From Micropterus salmoides (Eukaryota > Chordata > Actinopteri > Centrarchiformes > Centrarchidae), in NCBI RefSeq assembly GCF_014851395.1, contig NW_024040707.1, positions 8,964,187-9,028,186 on the forward strand: a DNA stretch of 64,000 bases, in the 5' to 3' direction. A program made the translations under genes and the position numbers. Position 1 is the stretch's first letter. Every line of letters begins with the position of its first letter. Shown here one piece after another: positions 49,529-61,779 of the stretch. The notes under the pieces were generated by a model. That model did no database searches. It had not been told where the DNA came from and saw nothing but the letters and a program-made list of their open reading frames with translations.

Positions 49529-50980
49529 CAGGAAGCCTGAACCACTCTGCTTCTGAGATTATGTTCGCTTTTGTGCACTGGTCAGCATGACTTCCTGAGA
49601 GTTGTCAACATCTCCGTTTTGCTGAGGAAAAAACATTTTAAAACTGATCTTGGCAAGATTTTGAGGTTTAAAACTGTCTTTGCAAACAGGGTTGTAGTAA
49701 AGAAAAGGATTCCATTAATTCTAGACGCCTTAGAACCATCCTGTTTGAAAGTCAGCCGTGAACACAACATTCCTCTGAAGTGGAGGAATACCACAAAGTA
49801 CGTACATAATTAACAGAATTTCTTTTGGAAAAGAAATGGCAATAGGGTGAATATGGTGTCTTTGTCTGGGGAGTGGTATGGGATTCTACTTTATAAATTT
49901 GCACGAAGAGACAGGTGTGTTTAAACTTAAAAATCTTGTTTAGGAGTTCTCATGTAATTAGACTGAAATTGTGATTCACTGAACTATATTAAGCGGTGAT
50001 GTTGAGGTAAATGATACGACGATACCTGTCGCTGTATTTCAAGCTCGTTATCACTGTAAAGCGCACACTTGTCGATTATTACTTCTAAGCCAACACATCA
50101 TTACACAGCAATAGTGACAAGTAGGGAAACAAAGAGGATACCGTTTAGTATTTTGGGTTCTTGTTAATATCTTGCTTGTGGAATGGTAAAGTTGTTCAAA
50201 CACATTCCATGCAAAAAAAACAGGAGAAGTTTACTTTAATGTGAACGTGTTTTTACATGTTATCAAATACGTACTTCATCTTCTCGTACATTTACCTCAC
50301 TTTGTGCTTTGCTCTCACATCTTTACAATGAATAATGCTGGGTCATGGCTAAATTTGAAAACCTGTAAAGGGAATTTTATGGCAACAGTCTTGAGGGAAG
50401 GAAATTGTTTTATTTATATGGATCAACTTGTCAACCGCAAAAATTAGATAACACAAAGGCACCTTCTAACAGGCGAAATGGCGATTGATCCTAAAGAGAT
50501 GAAATTTTGTCATTGCAAAGACATTCAAGCTTGTTTGTGGTGAGAAGCTGAACTTATTGTAGCTTAATATCTTGTTTGGGTGCAGTGCAGCATCTACAAG
50601 AGTTGTGATGGCACTTTCTTTACTTGACGTTTTCTTGCTTTGGAGGCTTAAAATGACATTAACTTGTCCTGGTCAAACCACGCTTCAGCACAGAATTTCA
50701 TTCAAGCTTTTGGGGCCTGTTAACAGTATGAGGAACTGTATGTTCTTTGTGCTGGTGTTGTAAAGCGTAAAATAGGAAATGTCATTTTGTTCCTGTGCCT
50801 TTCGCAAGGACTGGCACAATACGTCTGAAATATGAGTTGCAAGAGTTTTTTTCTGTTTAAGGTTTATTTTAAAATTTGTTATATTATTTGTTCAACAGGT
50901 TTTGAATGTTGTGTTGCTGTGCCAATATTATATACATTGTAATGGAATTGTGTGTAAAATAAAGACCTTTATGGTGCATT
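49529..50980 (+). other. letmd1: letmd1 3' UTR with poly(A) signal
   Basis: A single-exon tail of about 1.45 kb ending at AATAAA 50958-50963 followed by a T-rich stretch. Open frames inside it (for example 50572-50763) have no family signature. Confidence 0.6.
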
Positions 50981-51333
50981 TATTTTCCCTGTTTGCATTT
51001 ACCCTTAATGCAAAGTCATATGCAATTTACAGGGTCTTTAAAAACAGAAATTGGAAGCCGCCAAAACAGAACTTAAGTCTCAAGAAAATTAAAAGATGTT
51101 ACACTTCTCCGCAGCAAACAAGAACATTCATTGACAACGTGGGTATTAATCTTTTCTATCATTTAGAATTCCTAAACACAGTATCAAAGCAGATTTTTTT
51201 AACCTATGAAAATATATTGTTCTGTGTCTGATGACTTCAGTATAAGATGAACATATTCATTCCCAAGTTTCCAAATGAAGCTCCCAATAAGCGTGACATG
51301 AACAACCAACTCCTACTCCGGCGTGACGCTGAA
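50970..51333 (-). other. cd63: cd63 3' UTR, poly(A) signal facing that of letmd1
   Basis: TTTATT at 50979-50984 is AATAAA on the minus strand, about 350 nt past the cd63 stop. The letmd1 signal on the plus strand is at 50958-50963, so mature transcripts would overlap by a few tens of bases. Confidence 0.6.
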
Positions 51334-54300
51334 TCACATAACTTCGTAGCCGCTGCGGATGCCTCTCATCAACAAGCAGGCAAACACGATGCCCATTATC
51401 TGGAAGGAAAACAAACAATCTCTTTATGTCCTGTAGCACTTTTTTAAAAAAAAGCCAAGTTGAGAAATCTTTACAGGGCAGAAGCATGAAAAACCACTGG
51501 ACAAGTTAAAAGAATCTGGTTCTGCAATAAGTAATGTCTGCTCAAATTAGGTTACCAATGCAACATGAGGTTTTGTCATGTTACATACCTGCAGGAAAGC
51601 AATAACAAGAGCTGCAACGATCACCCACAGGATGTTTTTCTTCAGCAAAGCCTCCACAGCATCATGACAACCCTAAAACAGAAAGAGAACTTTTAGATCC
51701 AACATGGACATTTTATTGTTTGAGTTATTACTTGAGACACGTTGCCTTCAAACACTGCTTAACTTTGTGTTTTGTTGACATTGGCTTTACTTCCTTGTTG
51801 ACATTACCTGCTGTTGTGTGGAAAACTACTCGAAATCAAACACTTGTTCATGCATGATGGGACTTGAGTTTGTAGAAGTGTGTTGTAAGCAGCTACACCA
51901 GTTGTACTTCTGGTTCTCTATTTCTAGGTTTACCTTCAGGTACACTTTGACAGGGTTTGTCATGGCCCCGTTTCCACAGTTTGCAGTGACATTCACACAG
52001 CATGATTCAGGCACAGAATTTCCATCAGGTTTGAAGTCTCTCCAGTCAGAAGAACTGTTCACGCCACAGCATTTCCACTGGAATTGCAAAATGAAAAACA
52101 TTTAATATGGACAGCTGTAAGGTTTGGCAATGGACGCATGACCAATGTACAGTAGAAGGATGTAGCTTGTGTCACCAGAAGGTGCAAAGAAAAACAATGT
52201 CATGTCATGCAGCACCGACCAACATGATGAAGTGTTAAGTGAAGGTGTTATCAGACTGGGTAAACTGTAGGAGAGTTCACTGAACTCACTTCCTGTTGCA
52301 GTTCATCCACAGCCTTTTTGAATTCTTCTGTAGTATTGTAATGCTTCATCATTTCAGAGAGACTATCCTGGACGACAGCTGAGAGCTACATGGGAGATAA
52401 AACATGAAAGCAAAGTTAAAACCACACCTTCTGAAGAGTCTTAAACACACAAAATAGTGAAGTTCTACACTCACCTTGTTTCTGAAGACATATCCAGCGA
52501 TTGCTGCTGCCACCTCAACTATGATGATCAGTGTGAGAAGGACAGCAAACTGGGGAGGTGGGGATAAAAATATTTAAATGACTTACATATACTTAATGAC
52601 TATTCTAAGCTACATTGTATGTGTTTTCCCACACATTATTCATTAATCTCTGCCACCAAATCCCACACGGCAAATTCAATAGTTTTGGTGCTGTGTGGTT
52701 TAACAGATACCACGCTATATGAATTACCATGGTGACCATGCAGTAGTTCTCTTTCCAGGCACCACAGCAGCCGAAGAAGGCGATGAAGAAAATCACCACA
52801 CCAACTACTATGACGACAATGGGAGCTGCGGAGGTTGCCGCATCACTGATCACTAAGGTGTTGTGCAAAGCCACCTGAACCAGGATTCCCACGACAATCA
52901 GTGCTAGGCCACATAACTGCAGAAAAGAGAGGGGTGTTAGTTTAGGATGGAATTTTTATGGGATCATTTATGATCTTTTCATGTAATCCTAGAATGTTTC
53001 TTTGGTTTGAGCCCACAGTGGAAACTCATGTTTTATTTGATTATCTGGTAACACATTGGAAGTAAAGAGAGGCTGTAAAAATAGAAGTTGTATAAGCAAT
53101 TGAATACTCAACTTTGAAACTACATACTTACAGTATTGCTGAAATTTAAATCTCATTGAATTACCAGCCACTGATCTAAATTAAAGTGATGCCTGTTGCT
53201 GAGGAGAATTTAAAAGATCAATTTTTTTAAGCCAATTAATTTAATTAAACCAATCTAATTTGATTAATTCAGATTTTTAAATCCAAAAATGACCAAGTAA
53301 ATTTGAACATCTTGAATACCATTTTTACTGATACTTGAATTGTAAGCCGGAAATTCGGAACCCTTAATTTAAGAGTCTGCAGCCATGTTTTTGGCTTTGT
53401 GATGCTGTACTAAACCAGATGCTAACATCAGCACGCAAACATGTTCACACTGATAATACTAACATGCTGATGTTTAGCAGGTATAATGTTTACCATGTTC
53501 AACATTAGTTTAGTGTGTTAGCATGCTAACATTTGCTAACTGGCACTAAAGTGCAATGAGGGAATGTTATTAATTTTACATGCACATACTTGGTCATAAA
53601 CTAAAGTATTGGGTAAAGTTAAATTAGGGTTTGATGGTGGCGACAAATGAAAAGTGAGGGATCAAAGTCAAGTCAAGTAGGATATATCATATGGGGACAA
53701 TGAACATCTGTAAAACATTTGGTGACAATAAATCCGATAGTTGTGTATTTCATCTGGATCAAATGGTGGAACAAAGGACCGGCATTTCCATCCATAAAAA
53801 TTGAAATTGCACAACTTAAAATACCTACTGGAAATTTTAATGGTGGGAAATAAAACCACATGAATAAAGTAAAATGTTCCAGATATTATAACGGGTAGGT
53901 ATTTAGTTGAGATTACTTTTAGCAAGTAGATATTCCCTTGCTTAGAAGATTGAAAACCTCTCTTTGATAAATGAGTAAGCACTTGTGCTAACCAGATGGA
54001 AGGAAGTTGCAACAGTCTTCAGTTCCTGTATGTAGATGTAAAGTTATCAGGTGATAAAATGTGATATTCATGTGTCTCTGCTTTGGGTGGAGTGACAAGA
54101 GCACTGTATTAGAATTTTTACAACCACTGTGTGGGCGAAATGTTTGACCATGATAAGCTGAAGTTCTCACAACAAACATTACAGTGAATTGCATATCCTT
54201 TACTTTGAGGATGCTTCTTCAAACAGAGCAGGGAGTCCACTCAGAGTAAATACAACTGTGGGTGGACAGGAAGGAATTTAAGCACTAGAGCCGAAACAAG

Positions 54301-56879
54301 TAGATGATGAATCAATTAGTCCATCAGCAGAAAGGTAATCATAAAATCGATTAATAAATTGATTGACTAAGTAATTTTGTCTAGTATTTCCTTCTTCTCA
54401 AGTGCGAGGATTTTGGGATTTCAGATTCTCTTACGTTATGGTAAACTACAGAAGTTTGTGTTATGCTGATCAGACAAAACAAGGAATTTATGGGAATTTT
54501 CTTTCGCTTTATTCTGACATTTTATGGGTTAATGATAAATCAAGAAAATAACTGGCAGATTAATCATTAGGAAAATACTACTGCAGCCATATCGACCACT
54601 TAACTCTACGATGACTCCATAGTGTTACTGTGTATTTTACTGGACATTAAACAGACCTTCAAGGACTAAATGTTACTGCAGCACGGACACTAAAAGTCAA
54701 CCATAAGAGTTTAAGTTTCTCATCTGAACAAGCAGAACAAAAAATGTGATTAAGTGAGAAAAATATTGTATGTAAATGCTGGCAGACTATGTCTTAAAAC
54801 AGTTATATACAAAACTTATATGATGATACACTGATGATGGTGTTTGGAGGAGGATGTCATTGATCAAGTGATACATGAAAATAAACTAAGGAGTGGAAAA
54901 ACCATATCAGTTTGGAAAATTTGGTGATTCAGACTGGCCTTGTTATCGTTTGACTTCACTGTAACGTTATGAGCATAACATACTGTCCTGATAAATAAAG
55001 CTTCAACTAATGTTTATTTTCATTATCAAGAAATTACCTTATTATCTTCCAATTAGTTCCTCGATTACTCTTTGAGTCTATAAAATGTCAGAAAAGTGTG
55101 ACTTATTCAACTTGTGCGTTACCCTAAACCCTAAATACTACAGCTGGGGTAGGCAACATTGGAGAAACTAGCAAGAGACCGTTTGATTTTGAAAGTATCT
55201 AACCAAAAAAAAAAAAAAAAAACACCCAAAACACCCTCCCTTCAGGCTTCCCTCCAAGGCCACTTCCCAAAAACAGACAGACAGACAGGCAGGCAGGTAG
55301 GTCTGTCATGCTTATTACAATCCTGCAACAGCCACAGATACTGGATCTTTTTAATTTGTGTGTGTGAGCATTTGATTTATTGATTGCTGTCGGGATGCAA
55401 GCAGAATTTCAACAAATAACAAAAAATGCTTCTAAAATAAATCATATAAAAAAAAGCAAATATTTTCATTTGAAGAGCTGGAACCAGTGAATGTTTGCCT
55501 ATTTTGCTTTTAAAATGACTTAAAATGATTCACTGAGTATTAAAATGATTGCTGATTAATATTCTCTTGTTTGACAAATCAATCATTTGAGCTAGGCTGG
55601 CTGATAAAGACTCTAAAGATGTGGTTATTGCTTGTGTAGGCATTTTTCAGACCAAGATCATTTAAACTTTTGGTCTTACAAACACATGCTGACAGGAAGT
55701 AGCACAGGATAGAGACATAAATTCACCTCATGGTTATTATAGACGATTCAGTGACAAGTCAGTTGCAACTCTTCTTTTATGCATTTACTCAAAGCCAACA
55801 GCGGTTTTCTCCTAACATCTATTAAAAAGCAGTATTGCTGCATCACTGTAAACAAAAAAGTTACCAGACAATGCCCAGCCAACTGCCCTTACTACTCTGA
55901 AATGTTTTCATATTAACAAATAAACAGAAATTCTAGGATAAAAACCTACATACAGTTTCTACACTGAAAGTCTTGCAATAGCCTTCAGGTCAGATGACCC
56001 ATCAACTTTGTTATGTTATTCATGTTAAGCTCTAGCGCCAACAAAAAACCTCTCCTTGTTTGCACAACTAATGTAAACATTTGAGTTGAGTCAAATAGGT
56101 GGCTAATGACTGACCTAGAAAAACGAGTGGGAAATGTAAATATTTGACTTTTCTCCTATTGCAATAAACTGAGGACTATTGGCATTTGAACAAATATAGA
56201 TTATAGACCAACAACTGAGAAAATGTATCACTTTTTTGCTAAGAGCTACAGAGTTCACTTTGCAAAAACTCCTGTTTACAGCATGCAAGTGTCAATGTCT
56301 CATTCAAGGAAGAGTGTGTGTGGGGGGGATCTGGACGAGTCACACGATACTGTTACGCTGTCAAATCTGGTCATATGATTCACATTCCATGACAAAGTGC
56401 CAAACAGGTGACATCCAGGAAACATTCAGGTTAGTCCAGGATATTTGATATGAACACCTTCATGTTCCTCCATGCGTTCATGAATTTGACATGACAACAT
56501 GTGAGCCCGTCTACAAAGAAGTGTGAAACGTCACTGGTTGATTTTTTTTTTTGTGCTGTATGTTAAAGTAGGGTAGTAAGAGTTAATGATCAAAGTCAGA
56601 AAGGAGAAGTCTAGTGGGGAAAATATTTCAGACTGCCTGCTAAAAATCTAAGATGATTTATCTAAAACAAACCTGCTGGTCAACATAACCTAAGCCTTAT
56701 TTCATGTTTGCTCCCTTTGTGCTTTTTGCGCACCACAAGATTGTTTCACTTGTCAGAAGCGTTGTGTTTAGGTTCCCTTTCATAGTAAAACATGTAGAGA
56801 AGTGGTCACTCACCCAGAAAATAAAGTTGAAAAAGAAAAGCAGGTACTTCACACATTTCAGTCCCCCCTCTACAGCCAT
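51334..56879 (-). CDS. cd63: CD63 antigen (tetraspanin-30)
   Basis: Four-pass membrane protein of late endosomes, lysosomes and exosomes that partners integrins and sorts cargo. Coding exons on the minus strand are 56879-56814, 52916-52728, 52549-52475, 52385-52290, 52077-51934, 51672-51589 and 51399-51334. All introns are phase 0, giving 239 residues; human has 238. The N-terminus MAVEGGLKCVKYLL matches CD63. The large loop has CCG at 145-147, SCC with C168/C169, C176 and C192, the six-cysteine tetraspanin pattern. N-glycosylation sequons lie at N127, N149 and N171, very near the human sites. The C-terminus RSGYEVM contains the Tyr-based lysosomal sorting signal. Four hydrophobic segments fall in the expected places. 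Intron 1 of the coding part (52917-56813) is 3.9 kb and full of repeats. Confidence 0.96.
53390..53800 (-). repeat. Dispersed repeat family (TTAGCATGCTAACATTTGCT), copy 4, in cd63 intron
   Basis: GTGTTAGCATGCTAACATTT near 53514 and GGGGACAATGAACATCTGTA near 53693 identify the family of copy 3. Confidence 0.65.
54320..55110. repeat. Two copies of the GTCTATAAAATGTCAGAAAA repeat family in cd63 intron
   Basis: 54330-54560 contains AAATCGATTAATAAATTGAT and further related sequence. 54985-55110 contains TTATTTTCATTATCAAGAAA and TCTATAAAATGTCAGAAAAG. Same family as 3060-3700. Confidence 0.6.
55270..55300. repeat. (CAGA)(CAGG) microsatellite
   Basis: CAGACAGACAGACAGGCAGG run. Confidence 0.85.
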
Positions 56880-56899
56880 GCTTGAAGAGGATCAGCGTC
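56880..56899 (-). other. cd63: cd63 5' UTR part of exon 2
   Basis: Acceptor TTGATCCAG|GACGCTG at 56900-56899 precedes the ATG by 20 nt. Confidence 0.65.
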
Positions 56900-57664
56900 C
56901 TGGATCAAAAATCAAACAACCCATACTTTATTACATTTCATAGCCTTTTTCAAGGCAGCATTTATGGACATTACATCATCTGTAATACAAGCCGCAGCAG
57001 AGGAACATCTGAGTCATTTTCAGGAGGAACCTGGTTGGTTGAAGAGCCTTTAGCAATTCAGTTCCTTGCACTGTGAACAGGACGGCTGTAACAAACTGCA
57101 CATTTTATTTATCATTCGTAGGTCACACGTTCCCAAGTTAAAAGACAAACAAATGTTTAAATACACCGGCTACTTTGTGTTAACAGTAAACAAGCCCACA
57201 AAAGAGGGCAGGGCTGTAAGTTAAACAAGGAGAAGTGTTAACCTCTGAAAAATTCTTAAACGACTCATAGTTTGGAAGTTTTTTGGAAGTGAGCAAAAGT
57301 GCCACTTTGAGGAAAAAGCCAGTCCACCAAGACGTTAAACATGAATGCTAACCACCACTAGCAACAATTCCAGCTTTGTCACATGCCAAATTAAGTTAAC
57401 GTTACATCAACCAGATCGTCTTCGCTTATTGAATTTGTTAAGAGTTTGACAACTAAATTAGTCTTAGACAAACGCAAACAGCTAAACAGTTTCAGAAACG
57501 TTTCTCCCACTTGAAACATACTTTTGTTTGTTTGGCAACTTTTTTGTGAAGAAATAACATGACTGTTGACGTACATCGTTAACGACTAATTAAACGCTGC
57601 GTCCTAAACAAATTAACCGTTAGCAAGAAAACTGTTTCGACGGTTTTTTAAGGTCTAACGTTAC

Positions 57665-57745
57665 CTTTGTCAAGAAGTCCTTAAAATCCTGCGATGAGAT
57701 GCGAAGACGACGATATGTTGAAATTTTAGAGTAGTTTCTGCCGTT
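57665..57745 (-). other. cd63: cd63 non-coding exon 1 (candidate)
   Basis: Donor GACAAAG|GTAACGTT at 57665/57664 on the minus strand lies 0.77 kb upstream of the coding exon. The upstream border is uncertain. The following CCCTCCCTCGCTGC stretch (57750-57790) may be the promoter. Confidence 0.45.
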
Positions 57746-58543
57746 TATAGTCCCTCCCTCGCTGCTCTTAACTCCCCACCACTCCCCACGACCATAACTT
57801 CATAAGCTGCGTTCACAGTGAAGGCTTCACGGTCTCCTCGTTAAACCCACAACTCTCGGGCTTTGAGTCCCTAACGTCCCCTGGTTCTAGACTATTTAAA
57901 AAAGTCGCTAAATTATCACCCCAAATTTAATGTTAATGGTGAAAACATGTTTTCAGGGACATGCATGAAGCATGCGAGGTCCCTACTGAAACTGAAGGAA
58001 TTATTTTTTTTCCTTTTTTCGGCAAAGTATGCTAGTTTTGGGGGGCCTAACCGGTCCTCACATTAAATATGCTCGAAAACACACCAGACTTTGCACACAT
58101 GTCGGAAGTTGCGAAAAATTTAGGAAAAAATATGTATTTTATTGGCCCTGCACATGGGCGTGGCAAAATACATTCAACCAAGGGCCATTAAATAAAATAA
58201 ATTCTTATTGAATGGCCCTGATTCAACCTACATGCACGAAAATTTGGGGGCAGATGCACGGTCTATGATCAATACACACAAAAAAAGAGACCCATAGCCC
58301 AAACTCCACAGGAAGTCCGCCATTTTGAATTGAATGTGCAATTTTAACCCATTTTTCACCATTACAGGGTGCGTACTTTAATGAACTCCTCGTAAACAAT
58401 TAATCCGAACGACTCAAAATTTTCGCTGTGCACTCTAAGCCCACTGACGATTAAAAGTTGTTCAAACGGTGAGTTTTCGTCCACGGGCGTGCCAGTAACG
58501 TGCCACTGAAAATCAACGATTCCCCACAGAACAGGAAGTTGTT

Positions 58544-59065
58544 GTTCTTCTTCTTCTTCTTCTTTAGGGTTTAATGGCGGTTGGCAAACCAGTTTAACGG
58601 TGCATTACCGCCACAAGCTGGACTGGAGTGTGGAACGAGAGATTAGGCAGGAAATAAATGAAATAAACAAAACCAAAAACAAAAAAAACAAAAAAAACAA
58701 CAACAACAAAAAAAAAACAAACAAAAATAAACATAAATTAAATTCTTTTTCCTAACTCAGTTTCTTTAAGAAACTTAATTATATGACAATATATCTGGCC
58801 TGCTGTTTTCCCCAAGAGACCCGCCAATGAGATATCATGATGTTTTGCCTTCCGTAATGACTGAAAGAGGCGTTCCCTATTGATAGTGTATCTCCTACAC
58901 TGAAGGAGAACATGTTCAACCGTTTCTAGTTGGTTACAATATATACATTTCCCAGTTGGGTGCTTACCTATTTTATATAATGAAAGGTTGAGACCTGTAT
59001 GTCCTATTCTCAGACGAGTGATTATATTTTCTTCCCTACGTTTCCAGCCCACCATCCTTCCGGCC
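58544..59065 (-). mobile_element. 5'-truncated LINE insertion with 11-bp target duplication
   Basis: Flanked by AGGAAGTTGTT at 58533-58543 and 59066-59076. The minus strand carries the end of a LINE ORF2, then a 3' UTR (AATGGCGGTTGGCAAACCAG on plus) and ends in a GAA-repeat tail at 58544-58563. Truncation at the 5' side, microsatellite-type 3' tail and target duplication are the marks of target-primed reverse transcription. It landed in the tandem repeat at 57957-60012. Confidence 0.85.
58738..59055 (-). pseudogene. LINE ORF2 C-terminus (zinc-knuckle region)
   Basis: 105 codons open to the stop: RRREENIITRLRIGHTGLNL-type sequence (visible as WKRREENIITRLRIGHTGLN), LYKIGKHPTGKCIYC and ETVEHVLLQC. 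This is the C-terminal region with a CysCysHisCys-like motif found after reverse transcriptase/RNase H in I-type and related LINEs. Upstream domains are missing. Confidence 0.75.
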
Positions 59066-59091
59066 AGGAAGTTGTTATTACTTCAGTGTAC

Positions 59092-59251
59092 TTTAAAAAA
59101 AAAAAAGACATTTTATAAGTTCTTTATTGCAACTCAAAGTCAAATACAAAGTGCAAACACAACCAGGGGTTAACATTTAAATAAAATAAAATAAAAATAA
59201 AGAAAATAATCAGCAGTTCAGGCAATTAAGAAGTTTACATATATTGAGGGT
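59092..59251. mobile_element. Second small insertion with 11-bp target duplication
   Basis: CTTCAGTGTAC flanks it at 59081-59091 and 59252-59262. The 160-bp insert has an A12 run at one end, TAAAATAAAATAAAAATAAA inside, and AATAAAG on the minus strand near 59121. It is a retroposed fragment whose parent I do not recognise. Confidence 0.65.
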
Positions 59252-60119
59252 CTTCAGTGTACATGCTCACATCTGCACCAAATTTGACATGTATAACACT
59301 CCCGCCCTGAACACATTCATACGCCAACATAAACTCAAAGTCATTGCGCCTCCTGCTGGCAAGAGGAAATAACATGTTTGTTTTGTGATGAACTACTCCT
59401 AGCAGGTTGGCCTTATCAACTTCAAAACTGTCCCAGAAAACCCTTAACATATTGATCAATCCATGCTGTAAAATTTGTGAGGTTTCGGTTAACAAAGTGG
59501 TGGTGGCGTGGCGGCGAAGTTAAACGCTTCGCAGTGACACAGGAAGATGTTATAACTTGCCTATACATGCTCAGATCTGTACAAATTTTTTTTTTTACAC
59601 ATTTATTTAGAGTTCCACCCTGAACACATAGCGCCACCTGCTGGCAACAGGAAGTGGCCTTTAACGAAGCAGCCCCTGAAGCACGTTTCACCTAATGTAT
59701 GAAATTTAACAAACTCCTCCTAGGGATTTAGTCTGACCGACATCAGATTTTTGCTTTGCAGTCTAAACCCATTTAAGTTTAAAAGTTATACAAACGGTGA
59801 ATTTTCGTGGAATGGTATGCCGATGGCATGGCGTCCAAATCGATGATTCGCCGTAAAAGAGGAAGTTGTTGTAACTTAAGTCTACAGGCTCACATATGCA
59901 CCAAACCTTACAAGGTTGATGAGAGTCCCGCCCTGAATACTTCTATAAGCCAATATTCTCTCATAGTTATAGGTGCTACACGTTTGCCCAACGCTGCTTG
60001 CAGCTTTAATTTTCTTGTTTGAATTAGTAACTGGCAATATGCAGGCCACACATCTCTAATGTGTTAAGGAAATGTAAAAGGTCATGAAGATGTGCTGACT
60101 TTACTTTAATAAAGGGGTT

Positions 60120-60340
60120 AATCTGGCCATGTCCAATATATTGTAAAGTCCTGCATTCAAAATCACTTAAGTAAAATCATTAACTATCATTACAGTTACA
60201 TTAACATGTAAGCAGAATTTAGATGTTGTAGCTGGTTGAGCTATTTGTAACCCCTTTACATACTGTTTAGTAGATTAATCCATAGCGTATCTAACAATAT
60301 ATCACATATTGTTTTAGACAATTGTTAACAATCATTTAAC
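60120..60340. repeat. Dispersed repeat (GTAGCTGGTTGAGCTATTTG)
   Basis: CCTGCATTCAAAATCACTTA and GTAGCTGGTTGAGCTATTTG match another part of the family at 12460 and 33605. Confidence 0.55.
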
Positions 60341-60735
60341 ACCCATATGTTTAATATGTTTCACTGCTTTTGGTAGGAAATTAAGACAAAATAAAAAAAC
60401 AAATGGCAAAAGGAAGGTTACTTCCTGCAATGACACAATAAAGAGCAGATAACAGGATGTCTAAAATGATATATTACAAACAACGACTATGACTGTAAAG
60501 TGAGATGAATTTGTTAAAAAAGGACAGTTCTGTCATTCCATAATATAGAGACATGTCCCTGTCCATTTGCAAACCTATTGATGACATGTACATTTTGTTG
60601 TAGTCATAGGAAATTAATCATTGTGTCAAAGGTTTGCTGGTCAAAAAACTAATTTCCTCATTACACACTGAGAAACATCCTCAAACTGCTGAATAACTAT
60701 CTCCTTGAGCAATATTTTTCAGATGACACTCTGAA
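60341..60735. other. Intergenic, no recognised feature
   Basis: Nothing was identified on either strand. Confidence 0.35.
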
Positions 60736-60739
60736 CAGT

Positions 60740-60880
60740 ATCATATCATTACTGTTGTGCCGTGATAAGACACGCAAGACACTTAACCCCTAGTTGCGTG
60801 TGACCTCTGACATGTATAGCAACTGTAAGTCGCTTTGGATAAAAGCGTCAGCTAAATTAAATGTAATGTTATGTATGTTA
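60740..60880 (+). repeat. Teleost short retroposon motif (GTAAGTCGCTTTGGATAAAA)
   Basis: GTAAGTCGCTTTGGATAAAA then GCGTCAGCTAAATTAAATG at 60826-60865 is a highly recurrent fish motif, probably the 3' part of a SINE. The exact family was not determined. Confidence 0.55.
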
Positions 60881-61317
60881 TGGCCCAGAATGACTGGACA
60901 GAGTGAACTTGTTGGTCAAAGTGGACAATGTGAATGCAATGGAAGAATTCGATATTGAAAGCTCACATTTTTTTGGTGTAAACAAGTTTATATTAATAAT
61001 TGGTTTGTTAGCAGTGTTATCCCTCTAATTCTTGATTATATTCTCCATAACATCTATAGGGACCTCTGACTCATGCTGCATGTCTTTCTCACGTTAATGT
61101 TGTCAAGATGAATATTAATTGTTGACCTCAGTTTCTCTCACTCTAACCTGTGATTGTACCTCAAGCGTATCAAAAAACAAACACCTGAGTGATCCTCATC
61201 CCTGAGCAGACCATAATAGACTGATAATATCAGTATGACCTGGTTTAGTGTTAAATTTCACAGGGTAGGTAACTTTAATTTTGCTTAGGAACTGAATTTG
61301 TTTTTTCCCTTTCCATT

Positions 61318-61440
61318 TGAATCAGAAGAAGAAGAATCAGAAGGAGCTTTATTGCCAAGTAGTGTTTTACACATACGAGGAATATGCTGTGGTGATAAGG
61401 TGCTACATGTAGACAAAAGTTGACATAAATAAATGTGGAA
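61318..61440 (-). repeat. LINE 3' tail, minus strand
   Basis: GAAGAAGAATCAGAAGGAGC then TTTATTGCCAAGTAGTGTTT is, on the minus strand, a LINE 3' end with an AATAAAGCTCCTTCTGATTC tail. It was severely 5'-truncated on insertion. Confidence 0.6.
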
Positions 61441-61779
61441 ATATATATATATGGAATGGAAGAACAATGTTAGCAGATATATACATGTGCATTTTTATGG
61501 GTTTGTCTGGTTTTAGCATGTGTTATTGATGGTAAGTTACTTAGCACATCATTTAGCAGAGGGGTTCATTTTAACTTTCACCACTCTGAACTCTAATTAA
61601 TTCTAATCTGTTATACAGTACCTTTGACTGCATTACTGGAGCAGACAGATCTGATTGTTTCACTAAGCTGTTGGCCCACAATGATAACACCACGGAAATG
61701 CAGTGTCATGTGGTTCAGCCATTTGGCCAAATGCAGTTCCTGTAGGTCAGGGCTAGCAGCTCTGTGAAGCTATACTATG

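Larger units (their letters stand above)
57957..60012 (+). repeat. Composite dispersed repeat with three tandem units of about 310 bp
   Basis: Starts GGGACATGCATGAAGCATGC and ends GCTGCTTGCAGCTTTAAT, both of which I recognise as ends of an abundant teleost repeat of unknown class. Inside, the block (C/A)AGGAAGTTGTTATAACTT recurs at 58533, 59541 and 59860. After removing two later insertions, the spacings are 304 and 319 bp. Other shared blocks are AACTCCTC(C/G)TA, AAAAGTT.TTCAAACGGTGA and GCGCCACCTGCTGGCAACAG. No coding capacity. Confidence 0.7.
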
